From Chitinophaga solisilvae (lineage in GTDB: Bacteria; Bacteroidota; Bacteroidia; Chitinophagales; Chitinophagaceae), in NCBI RefSeq assembly GCF_009928525.1, contig NZ_JAABOK010000002.1, forward strand, positions 620,001-684,000: 64,000 bases of DNA, in the 5' to 3' direction. Positions 17,048-24,007 of this stretch are shown here, piece after piece. Made by a program: the position numbers and the translations under genes. Under the pieces are notes generated by a model that saw only the letters and a list, made by a program, of their open reading frames with translations, ran no database searches and was not told the DNA's origin. Position 1 is the stretch's first letter, and every line of letters begins with the position of its first letter.

Positions 17048-17060
17048 ATATGATAAGTAA

Positions 17061-17134
17061 AGAGGGGAGATGCAGTGCTCATCTGTATGTATTTTAAATA
17101 GTGGAATACATACGGATGAGCACTGCATCTCTCC
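17061..17134. repeat. Inverted repeat between convergent genes
   Basis: Left arm AGGGGAGATGCAGTGCTCAT (17063-17082) continues into CTGTATGTATT and pairs with AATACATACGGATGAGCACT and GCATCTCTCCT, around a loop near 17094-17104. About 30 bp of stem is formed with few mismatches. It ends the reductase transcript and faces the minus-strand DHFR-fold gene. The arms differ from the type A and type B repeats, so it may be a locus-specific terminator. Confidence 0.82.
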
Positions 17135-17189
17135 TGTTTATATCATCTCATAGCCGGAAGTACCCGTTGCACCGGACATTAGCCAATCA

Positions 17190-17741
17190 TTACCGTTTCC
17201 GGTAATGGAGTGCTACGGCGCCGGATTTAAGAACAATAGTATCAGCCAGTTGTAAATTAAGTTGTTCATGAAGGCTGCCGGCATCCAGTAACCGCCGGCC
17301 TTGCCCTGTCATCACCGGGTGGACAACCAGGTTAAATTCATCAATCAGGCCCGCTGTTATCAGTTCCGGAAGCATGCTTACACTATCTACCGCAATTTTT
17401 TTCCCGGGTTGCTGTTTTAGCTTCAGCAGCTCTGCTGCGGGATTGCCACGAACGATCCGGGTATTCCCCTGCACACTTTCCAATGTCCGGGAAACAACAA
17501 CTTTATCGATAGCGGTAAATCTTTCGGCAAATCTGTTTTCACCTGCTGTGCCGGATTGATCTTTCGCGATATCCGACCAATAGGGAAACATAAGCTGATA
17601 CATCACGCGGCCGAAAAAGTACAGGTCAACGTCATCCATCATACTTGTGAAATAGTCATAAAGCTCCTCACCGGGATTTAAGGTCATATGATCACAATAG
17701 CCATCCAGGCTAATATTCAATCCGAATGTTACAGGTCTCAT
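17190..17741 (-). CDS. Dihydrofolate-reductase-fold (RibD C-terminal-like) protein
   Basis: The 183-residue protein is a RibD-C/DHFR-fold oxidoreductase homologue. Features include the N-terminal strand VTFGLNISLDGYCDH, LYFFGRVMYQLM, VVVSRTLES, and a C-terminal GLIDEFNLVVHPVMTGQGRRLLDAG. The cofactor-loop GS/GG usually found near the middle is replaced by KIAVDSVSMLPEL, so NADPH binding may be altered. Members are annotated only as dihydrofolate reductase family; real DHFR activity is not implied. Confidence 0.84.
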   Translation of the reverse strand: MRPVTFGLNISLDGYCDHMTLNPGEELYDYFTSMMDDVDLYFFGRVMYQLMFPYWSDIAKDQSGTAGENRFAERFTAIDKVVVSRTLESVQGNTRIVRGNPAAELLKLKQQPGKKIAVDSVSMLPELITAGLIDEFNLVVHPVMTGQGRRLLDAGSLHEQLNLQLADTIVLKSGAVALHYRKR

Positions 17742-18215
17742 GCTTGTCTGGTGTTGAAGGTCAGAAAAATGCAGATTGATTAATTTATGAAATTTAAATG
17801 ATTTTCTGATACTTGTGTCATGGCGTTGAAGGTAAACATGAGCTTACAATGTGACGTCAGACCTCATCGAAGTGCTAGAATAAATAACGCTCAGAGCATG
17901 AATAGGGGAGATTAAGGTTGCTAGAAGAATGCTAGAAATTGAAATTGATAAATAGTGGAGTGCCGCATTACTCCAGTAATTGCCAATCAATTTTCGGTGC
18001 GTAGCAGTAGCTGGCTATGCGGCCTGCAAACTTCGGTATAATTCATGGGAATTTCGGAAAGTGGAATAAAGATACGGGTAGTTGACAGGTAAATCGAATG
18101 TAGCAAAGGATTTCAACTGCCTTAATTTCAAACTTCTTATAATAATTGCTTTAATACCAATAAATTAAATGAATTTTCTATTTTTTGTGGTTAATGTTTT
18201 GTTAAATATGCTTTT
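17742..18215. other. Gene-free region at the left edge of the AT-rich island
   Basis: No convincing gene is seen in these 474 bases. A minus-strand stretch near 17820-18090 can be read as a series of short open pieces broken by stops (for example NYTEVCRPHSQLL, then LAITGVMRHST), which looks like decayed coding DNA. I cannot name the parent gene. Base composition becomes clearly AT-rich from about 18130. Confidence 0.4.
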
Positions 18216-18272
18216 TAAAGGTAATAATATATTTACCTTTGTGATATAAAGGTAATTATATTGTTACTTTTG
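18216..18272 (+). promoter_or_regulatory. Duplicated 26-bp promoter/operator in front of the HTH gene
   Basis: Two 26-bp direct repeats (18216-18241 and 18247-18272) match at 22 of 26 positions with a 31-bp period. Each is an inverted repeat: AAAGGTAA-N8-TTACCTTT in the first and AAAGGTAA-N8-TTACTTTT in the second. Each also ends in a -7 box, TACCTTTG or TACTTTTG. The TTTG of the first unit lies 23 bp before the second -7 box and could serve as its -33. The HTH gene starts 27 bp downstream, so autoregulation is likely. Confidence 0.72.
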
Positions 18273-18298
18273 TCAAGAATTTATTTAAAATCATTTTT

Positions 18299-18883
18299 AT
18301 GAACTGGCACGAGAGATTTAAAGAAATGAAAGCAGGATTGGGTTATACCAATGCAGATATTGCGGAGATAACAGGTAATACCGCTGATAGTATAAAGTCA
18401 TCAACACAGCCCAATAACGAAATTCCACGTTGGTTAAAGTTGGCGATTGTTGTATATGAAACTACTCTCAACAGAAATGAGACTGTGGAAATGCTTAGAA
18501 AAAAATCCAAAGAAGATGTTTTAGATTTTATAAGAAAACAGCTTTCATTTGAAGGGGCTATTTTGGGGCAATTGAGGCACATTGATAGTGAAGTGATGAA
18601 GAAGGAGCATCGCAGATTTGAAATGTCCGGCTATGAAAGTTTTCCAGGACAGTGTACGCTTCACAATCTCGCTATTGTAAATGAATTTGCCTACTTAGGT
18701 ATTTATGATTACACTGAATATCTTTTTTTAGACTTTTATAAAGGAACGCCCACTCTTTATCTAAAATATTTTAGCGCTAAAGAAAATTTAGAGTTTTCTT
18801 TTAGTGCTCTTGGAACGGTTGATATAATATTTGAAATATTTGAAAAGACAATTTTTTCAGATAGGGCTAAAAGACGGAGGTGA
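18299..18883 (+). CDS. HTH-domain protein of unknown function, AT-rich island
   Basis: The 194-residue protein opens with an XRE/Cro-like helix-turn-helix, WHERFKEMKAGLGYTNADIA followed by EITGNTADSIKS. The middle part is Lys/Glu-rich and alpha-helical (about residues 55-105). The C-terminal half is beta-rich and aromatic (YTEYLFLDFYKGTPTLYLKYF). I recognise no family beyond the HTH. Codon use is much more AT-rich than in the flanking genes, which suggests horizontal transfer. It follows the duplicated operator and precedes a second AT-rich gene by 76 bp, so it is probably the regulator or antitoxin-like member of a two-gene cassette. Confidence 0.72.
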   Translation: MNWHERFKEMKAGLGYTNADIAEITGNTADSIKSSTQPNNEIPRWLKLAIVVYETTLNRNETVEMLRKKSKEDVLDFIRKQLSFEGAILGQLRHIDSEVMKKEHRRFEMSGYESFPGQCTLHNLAIVNEFAYLGIYDYTEYLFLDFYKGTPTLYLKYFSAKENLEFSFSALGTVDIIFEIFEKTIFSDRAKRRR

Positions 18884-18959
18884 GAGAGGCGTCTGTCTAA
18901 ATAAAAGCAGTATTGACCTCAAAAATCTACAATTACAATTGGGTATATAAAACGAAGAT

Positions 18960-19925
18960 ATGAAAAAGAAAACCTCAAGATTATCTCCTGCATTAAGGCG
19001 CCAAGCCTCCGCCGATATGACTAGGTATTATATGAACAGTTACTGGAGCGAATGGCGCTATGTAAAAGTTCTTACGCTTCAAAAATTACTTAGGACAAAA
19101 TATGATTTTTACCAGAGTGTCACAGAAGAATTGTATAAAGAACCTCACGAAGCTACTATAGCTCAAGAGATAACCCATGGACTGTATTATGATACAATTG
19201 CACAATGCATTCAATACATAGAAGATCTTTTTGCTTTAATCCGGGCGTCCAGAGATCCCGACTATTTTATCAAGAATATTGTTACCTATCAAGCCGGACA
19301 GATTACTAATTTGATAAAAGGGTTCAAAGTCGATGATAAGAGCTTAGGAGAAGCATTTCATTATCCGCATGTTCTATTATTCCCAAATGACAAGGATAGG
19401 AAGGCATACGAAGCAGGTAAAATGAAGTTGAAGGAAATTATTGGGGAGATACTTGACTTTTATCGAGAGTATGAATTTTTTTACATTCAATATAAACATG
19501 GCCTTACGATTCCAATCAGACCTTTTGGAAATGTTTTTTCAGAAGAGCAAGTGGAAAAAGATAAGGCGGGTGAGTTTCATCCGTATCTGGCCGTTTTTGA
19601 TAATTTTAATTTACATGCGGCCTCCCAAAGAAATACATTTAATACGACACATGGAAATTTAATGCCGGGATGGACCCCTGCTGTAATGAGTTGTATTGGC
19701 GACCTACATGATGAAGACAATTATCTACGGTTTGTATTTCCACCGGATATAGATGTTACTATGGATATTTATGTCAGTATAGCAATGAAGATTAAGTATT
19801 GTATTAATATCTTCAAGAATAACTATTTACAGAAGATTGATCAATCCATAGATGTTAATAAATTTCAATTGCCAATTGATCCGCAGAGTAATGAGGTTCT
19901 TAATATTAGTTTTGAGCAGTCTTGA
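18960..19925 (+). CDS. Unknown 321-aa helical protein, second gene of the AT-rich island
   Basis: I recognise no named family. The N-terminus is basic (MKKKTSRLSPALRRQASADM). Residues 20-200 look mainly alpha-helical and aromatic, with a conserved-looking core HGLYYDTIAQCIQYIEDLFA and a FYIQYKHGLTIPI stretch. A Y-x-H-G element of this kind occurs in some HEPN-like helical proteins, but the typical R-x4-6-H motif is not evident. There is no signal peptide or membrane segment. AT-rich codon use links it to the preceding HTH gene. It could be the effector of a defence or toxin-type pair, which is inference from context only. Confidence 0.68.
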   Translation: MKKKTSRLSPALRRQASADMTRYYMNSYWSEWRYVKVLTLQKLLRTKYDFYQSVTEELYKEPHEATIAQEITHGLYYDTIAQCIQYIEDLFALIRASRDPDYFIKNIVTYQAGQITNLIKGFKVDDKSLGEAFHYPHVLLFPNDKDRKAYEAGKMKLKEIIGEILDFYREYEFFYIQYKHGLTIPIRPFGNVFSEEQVEKDKAGEFHPYLAVFDNFNLHAASQRNTFNTTHGNLMPGWTPAVMSCIGDLHDEDNYLRFVFPPDIDVTMDIYVSIAMKIKYCINIFKNNYLQKIDQSIDVNKFQLPIDPQSNEVLNISFEQS

Positions 19926-19935
19926 ATGAATATTC

Positions 19936-19971
19936 ACTAAGTTATAGCGTTTGATTAAATCGTAACTTAGT
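19936..19971. other. Hairpin after the island genes
   Basis: ACTAAGTTA pairs with TAACTTAGT across an 18-nt loop, starting 11 bp after the stop of the unknown 321-aa gene. It lacks a T-run and may mark the end of the island transcript or be a remnant of the junction. Confidence 0.45.
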
Positions 19972-20057
19972 AAATGAACGTTAACCTGAGTAAAGTAATA
20001 TAAACTGACCAGGGAAAATTAAACTAAAATCGACTAACTAATCGACCATAAAAGAAA

Positions 20058-20078
20058 AACCCGCGACTAGCGCGGGTT
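20058..20078 (-). terminator. Intrinsic terminator of tRNA-Asp
   Basis: The stem AACCCGCG/CGCGGGTT has a short loop (minus-strand reading) and is followed by TTTCTTTT on the minus strand. It lies 15-35 bp beyond the tRNA 3' end. Confidence 0.85.
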
Positions 20079-20092
20079 TCTTCGAGATTTTG

Positions 20093-20166
20093 CGGACCAG
20101 ACGGGACTCGAACCCGCGACCTCCGCCGTGACAGGGCGGCATTCTAACCAACTGAACTACTGATCC
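20093..20166 (-). tRNA. tRNA-Asp (GUC)
   Basis: The minus strand folds as a 74-nt tRNA. The acceptor stem is GGATCAG/CTGGTCC, the D-arm is GTTCAGTTGGTTAGAAT, and the anticodon stem-loop CCGCC-CTGTCAC-GGCGG has anticodon GTC. The T-arm is GCGGG-TTCGAGT-CCCGT and the discriminator is G. CCA is not encoded. It faces the AT-rich island with its 3' end, the usual side for integrases to insert DNA, although no integrase gene is present. Confidence 0.96.
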
Positions 20167-20238
20167 TTCCAAAAATATTACTAAAAAATAGCTATCTTTT
20201 TGTTTCCCAATTCGTTGTGTACCTCCGTTTTGGGATTG

Positions 20239-20271
20239 CAAAGATAGCAACAAAGTTTCCAATTAAGCAAA
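20239..20271 (-). promoter_or_regulatory. Promoter of tRNA-Asp
   Basis: Reading the minus strand: TTTG (20271-20268), a 21-bp spacer, then TATCTTTG (20246-20239). This is a close match to the Bacteroidota -33/-7 consensus, about 65 bp before the tRNA 5' end. Confidence 0.75.
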
Positions 20272-20335
20272 TCTTTTTTAAAAAAAATTTTCAGCACTAT
20301 CTTTACACCCGATCTTTAACCAATTTAATCAAATT

Positions 20336-21289
20336 ATGCAATTCCTGGATTTCGAGAAACCTATCGCGGACTTATATGAGCAGCTGGAAAAGCTGAAGGA
20401 GAATGGGGCTAAATCAGGCGTGGATGTTTCTGCTACAGTCAATGAATACGAACAGAAAATCGTTGACACCCGCAAAAATATCTATGACCACCTGACTGCC
20501 TGGCAACGCGTGCAACTCAGCCGCCACCCCGATAGGCCATATACCCTGGCGTATATCGAAAAAATGTGCACCAACTTTGTTGAACTGCACGGTGATCGGA
20601 ATGTGAAAGACGATAAAGCCATGGTGGGTGGTTTTGCTGACCTCGACGGGGAAACCGTCATGTTTATCGGTCAGCAGAAAGGTATCAACACAAAAATGCG
20701 TCAGCTCAGAAACTTCGGGATGGCCAATCCTGAAGGCTACCGCAAAGCCCTCCGCCTCATGAAACTGGCGGAAAGATTCAACAAGCCTATTGTTACCCTG
20801 ATTGATACGCCCGGTGCATATCCTGGCCTGGAAGCGGAAGAAAGAGGCCAGGCGGAAGCTATCGCCCGTAACCTCTTCGAAATGGTGAAACTGCGTGTTC
20901 CCGTTATCTGTATCATCATCGGGGAAGGTGCTTCCGGCGGCGCCCTCGGTATCGGCATCGGCGACAGGGTACTGATGCTGGAAAACAGCTGGTACACGGT
21001 TATCTCCCCGGAAAACTGTTCCACCATCCTCTGGCGCAGCTGGAACTTCAAGGAAAAGGCTGCAGAAGAACTGAAACTGACATCAGATTACATGAGCCAG
21101 TTCGGACTGGTAGACGGCCTGGTGAAGGAACCTCTTGGCGGCGCACATGTAAATCCGGATGAAATGGCGGATATACTGAAAAAACGTATCAAGGAAACAC
21201 TGGCAGAATTAAGGAAAATCGATCCAGATTCCCGTATAGAACAACGTATCGAGAAATTTTCCCGCATGGGTTTTTACGAAGAACACTAA
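20336..21289 (+). CDS. accA: Acetyl-CoA carboxylase carboxyltransferase subunit alpha
   Basis: The 317-residue protein matches AccA in length and motifs. These are the N-terminal coiled helix with [48 protein letters not shown] [20 protein letters not shown], the oxyanion-forming [14 protein letters not shown], and [18 protein letters not shown]. With AccD it transfers the carboxyl group from biotin to acetyl-CoA, giving malonyl-CoA for fatty acid synthesis in the cytosol. TATCTTTA at 20298-20305 is a likely -7 box. accD is not in the window. A palindromic terminator separates it from dapA. Confidence 0.97.
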   Translation: MQFLDFEKPIADLYEQLEKLKENGAKSGVDVSATVNEYEQKIVDTRKNIYDHLTAWQRVQLSRHPDRPYTLAYIEKMCTNFVELHGDRNVKDDKAMVGGFADLDGETVMFIGQQKGINTKMRQLRNFGMANPEGYRKALRLMKLAERFNKPIVTLIDTPGAYPGLEAEERGQAEAIARNLFEMVKLRVPVICIIIGEGASGGALGIGIGDRVLMLENSWYTVISPENCSTILWRSWNFKEKAAEELKLTSDYMSQFGLVDGLVKEPLGGAHVNPDEMADILKKRIKETLAELRKIDPDSRIEQRIEKFSRMGFYEEH

Positions 21290-21311
21290 AAAAAATTTAG
21301 AGATCACAATA

Positions 21312-21355
21312 AAAAATTCGAATTTCGGCCTTCGGAATTCGAATTTTCTTTTTTC
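21312..21355 (+). terminator. Terminator between accA and dapA
   Basis: The arms AAAATTCGAATTTCG and CGGAATTCGAATTTT pair around GCCTT and are followed by CTTTTTTC. It starts 23 bp after the accA stop. Confidence 0.8.
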
Positions 21356-21370
21356 TCCCGTAAAAACAAT

Positions 21371-22246
21371 ATGGAACAACTAAAAGGCACCGGGGTTGCA
21401 CTGGTTACTCCCTTTAAAGCAGATGAAAGCATAGACTGGAATGCTTTGGAAAAGCTGATCAATTATGTGATTGATGGCGGCGTGAATTATGTTGTGTCTC
21501 TCGGCACAACCGGCGAAACGCCCACTCTTTCTGCAGATGAGAAGCTGGATTTGATGAAATTCACTTTCGAAAAGGTGTCGAAGCGGGTGCCGGTGGTTAT
21601 TGGCATCGGCGATTATAATACCGGAGATGTAGTAAAAAGACTTGAAAAATGCCCGCTGGATGAAGCTGCGGCCGTACTCAGTGTGGCGCCTTACTACAGT
21701 AAACCTACCCAGGAAGGCATTTATCAGCATTATAAAACGATTGCCGCTGCTTCTCCCAAACCAATCATCCTCTACAATGTGCCCGGTCGTACCGGCCGCA
21801 ATATGACCGCTGAAACCACCCTGCGCCTGGCGCACGAAGTGGAAAACATCATCGGCATGAAGGAGGCTTCCGGCGATATGCTGCAGTGTATGCAGATCAT
21901 CCGCGATAAACCAAAGGATTTCCTCGTTGTCAGTGGCGACGACGCACTCGCGCTCGCACAGCTGGCCTGTGGTATGGATGGTGTTATCTCCGTTGCTGCC
22001 AATTATTTCGCAGCCGATTTCTCCTCCATGGTACACGCCGCACTGATCAACGATTATCCGGCTGCCCGCGCCCTGAATACCAAAATGCTGCAAGGCTACG
22101 ATCTGATGTTCTCAGAAAACAATCCTGCCGGTATCAAGGCTTTCCTGACCCATAAAGGTATTATCGGCAACAATTTCCGCTTACCGGTACTCCCCGTTAC
22201 TGACGGCCTGATGGAACAGATTAAGGTCTACCTGAATAAATATTGA
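21371..22246 (+). CDS. dapA: 4-hydroxy-tetrahydrodipicolinate synthase
   Basis: The 291-residue TIM-barrel aldolase carries the DapA signature: TTGE at 46-49, Tyr135 in ILYNVPGRTGRN with Arg140, and the Schiff-base Lys164 in GMKEASGD. It condenses pyruvate with aspartate semialdehyde at the first committed step toward diaminopimelate and lysine, feeding both peptidoglycan and protein synthesis. Length and motifs are normal. It has its own terminator upstream and a type B inverted repeat directly after its stop. Confidence 0.97.
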   Translation: MEQLKGTGVALVTPFKADESIDWNALEKLINYVIDGGVNYVVSLGTTGETPTLSADEKLDLMKFTFEKVSKRVPVVIGIGDYNTGDVVKRLEKCPLDEAAAVLSVAPYYSKPTQEGIYQHYKTIAAASPKPIILYNVPGRTGRNMTAETTLRLAHEVENIIGMKEASGDMLQCMQIIRDKPKDFLVVSGDDALALAQLACGMDGVISVAANYFAADFSSMVHAALINDYPAARALNTKMLQGYDLMFSENNPAGIKAFLTHKGIIGNNFRLPVLPVTDGLMEQIKVYLNKY

Positions 22247-22373
22247 TTATTTGGGATTTGATTATTTAATTATTTGAGATTTGTTTTTATGCAAGATGCA
22301 CCGCTGATTTTTCAGCAATACATCCTGCATAAAAACAAATCTCAAATAATTAAATAATCAAATCTTAAATAAT
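22247..22373. repeat. Long inverted repeat, type B
   Basis: This 127-bp palindrome fills the whole space between the dapA stop and the rnz 3' end and overlaps the rnz stop codon. The outer arms are repeats of ATTATTTGAGATTTG; the inner arms TTTTTATGCAAGATG and CATCCTGCATAAAAA are locus-specific. Confidence 0.9.
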
Positions 22374-23273
22374 GTAGGTCGTGCCTTCCTCTGCAATATA
22401 CGTTTCAGGGAATATCGGCCTGGTCTCCTCCAGGAATGGCTGCAGGTCGGTATACTTGGAAGAAAAATGACCTATAAGCAGCCGTTGCGCTTTGGCAGAA
22501 GCCGCCAGGGAGGCAGCCTGAACGGTGGTGCTGTGAAAGCGTTCCGCAGCGCGGGCTTCCAGCTCATGCAGGTAGGTGGTTTCATGATAGATCATATCAG
22601 CGCCGCTCAGCCAGGGCAGCAGGCTCACATCATACAACGTATCCGCGCAGTACACATAGCGCTTGCCCTTACACGGAGGCAGCGTTACCCAGTCATTCTT
22701 CACCAGCGTTCCGTCTTTCCGCAGATAATCTGCTCCTTCCTGCAACTTGCTGTAATAGGCTGCCGGAATCTCATATGCCTTCGCCTGTTCCGGTATCAGC
22801 TTCCGTTTCCGCTTCTGCATCTCAATGGAAAAACCAAAGCAGGAAATCCTGTGCTGGGTAGGAAAACAACTTACTACCAGGTCCTTGTCTTCCAGTATTA
22901 CCCCGCTATACCCCGCCGTCAGCGGAATAAATGCCAGCTCATACTTCAGCTGGGTACCGCCGGCATCCAGCTGTAACTGCAGGATAGCCTGCAGTTCCGG
23001 TGGCGCATATACGCTCAGCGGCTCCGTCCGCCCCATAAGACTGAAGGTATTCAGCAGTCCGATCAGCCCGAAATAATGGTCGCCATGCAGGTGGCTGATA
23101 AAAATATACCTGATTTTACTTCGCCGGATGCGGTATTTCGCAATCTGGATCTGGGTTCCTTCTCCGCAGTCTACTAACAGTAACTGATCATTACAGGTCA
23201 CTATCTGTGCCGTAGGGTGCCTGTCCAGTGTAGGAATAGCCGAATTATTGCCTAATATTGTTACTGCAAACAT
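22365..23273 (-). CDS. rnz: Ribonuclease Z
   Basis: This 302-residue metallo-beta-lactamase-fold nuclease carries the tRNase Z motif SHLHGDHYFGL near residues 60-70 (HxHxDH). Further metal ligands are in YCADTLYD and HETTY, with the late HFSSKY His region. The start MFAVTILGNNSAIPT is typical of RNase Z. It removes 3' trailers from tRNA precursors that lack encoded CCA, which fits the tRNA-Asp nearby. It lies downstream of the STAS gene on the same strand, separated by 57 bp containing a small hairpin. Confidence 0.95.
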   Translation of the reverse strand: MFAVTILGNNSAIPTLDRHPTAQIVTCNDQLLLVDCGEGTQIQIAKYRIRRSKIRYIFISHLHGDHYFGLIGLLNTFSLMGRTEPLSVYAPPELQAILQLQLDAGGTQLKYELAFIPLTAGYSGVILEDKDLVVSCFPTQHRISCFGFSIEMQKRKRKLIPEQAKAYEIPAAYYSKLQEGADYLRKDGTLVKNDWVTLPPCKGKRYVYCADTLYDVSLLPWLSGADMIYHETTYLHELEARAAERFHSTTVQAASLAASAKAQRLLIGHFSSKYTDLQPFLEETRPIFPETYIAEEGTTYII

Positions 23274-23297
23274 ATGTATATCGTTTAGCCATTAAAC

Positions 23298-23317
23298 GTT
23301 AGCCGGAGGCGGCTAAC
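23298..23317 (-). other. Small hairpin between STAS gene and rnz
   Basis: GTTAGCC pairs with GGCTAAC around a 6-nt loop in the STAS-rnz spacer. There is no T-run. It may slow or partly terminate transcription entering rnz, or protect the upstream message. Confidence 0.45.
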
Positions 23318-23330
23318 TGCCCATAGCTAT

Positions 23331-23705
23331 TTATAATTCCCCGTTCAGCAGCTCTCTTTCAAGCTCTTCCATCATAATAAGGTCGATAGCCTCTGCCATG
23401 GTAGGCGCAATATTCAGCATATCGCCGCCCGCTGCTTTCAGATCTCTCGTTAAAGTGTTGTTAACGCCGGTAATCGCACAGGAGCGCCCGTTGTCATACA
23501 GGTACTGGTATACTGTTAAAATGGCTTGAATGCCCGGTTGGTCCATTGTATCCACGGAACCTATATCCAGTATGAGATTGCGGGTGTCCAGTTCCGGTAG
23601 CGCAATGATGGTGTTTACAAACTGGTCTGACAAATTAGCATCCAAAGCAACTTCTTCTGGACAAAAAACCACTATTTTTTCTTTGGTATCAATTTTGAAT
23701 TTCAT
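23331..23705 (-). CDS. STAS-domain protein (anti-sigma antagonist-like)
   Basis: The 124-residue protein is a single STAS domain, with strands KIVVFCPEEVAL and LILDIGSVDTMDQPGIQAIL, and helix TLTRDLKAAGG. Anti-anti-sigma factors carry a phosphorylatable Ser in the D-S-S-G loop; here that loop reads MDQPG, so a canonical Ser switch is missing. The acidic C-terminal helix EELERELLNGEL is extra. It is placed before rnz on the same strand, an arrangement I recall from other Bacteroidota. It is more likely a binding module than a SpoIIAA-type switch. Confidence 0.78.
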   Translation of the reverse strand: MKFKIDTKEKIVVFCPEEVALDANLSDQFVNTIIALPELDTRNLILDIGSVDTMDQPGIQAILTVYQYLYDNGRSCAITGVNNTLTRDLKAAGGDMLNIAPTMAEAIDLIMMEELERELLNGEL

Positions 23706-24007
23706 GCGTTGGACGTTGTTTTATACATTTAGTAAAAAATCACTTTCGAAGAGGAAAACCCACCTGAAAAAATTAAAACGAAGGAGTTTAAACAAAAGCT
23801 GCTTTTTCCTCGTAAGTATTTTAAAAGAAGTTCGGATCCTATTCTCCACAAAAATAATTGTTATACTATTAAAGTGTAGGTTGTTTGAGTGTAAAAAAGG
23901 AATAACTTCATTCTGAAGAAATACCGCAATAATCTAAATCAGAATTATTCGTTATTATTGTATAAGCAAGCCCCCGTAAGGGTTTTTGATCATCTAATAT
24001 TCTCACA
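23706..24007. other. Divergent region between STAS gene and clpC
   Basis: No gene is seen in these 302 bases. They are AT-rich and hold the divergent promoters. Just before clpC, AGCCCCCGTAAGGGTTTTT (about 23969-23987) could form a very short hairpin. I found no clear CtsR-type or CIRCE-type operator (TTAGCACTC-N9-GAGTGCTAA) for clpC. Confidence 0.45.

Noticed and set aside
20058..20166. Phage attachment duplicate of the tRNA-Asp 3' end at the left island border
   Set aside because: I looked for the tRNA 3' sequence (CTGGTCCG region) near 17.7-18.2 kb and found no copy; no integrase gene is present.
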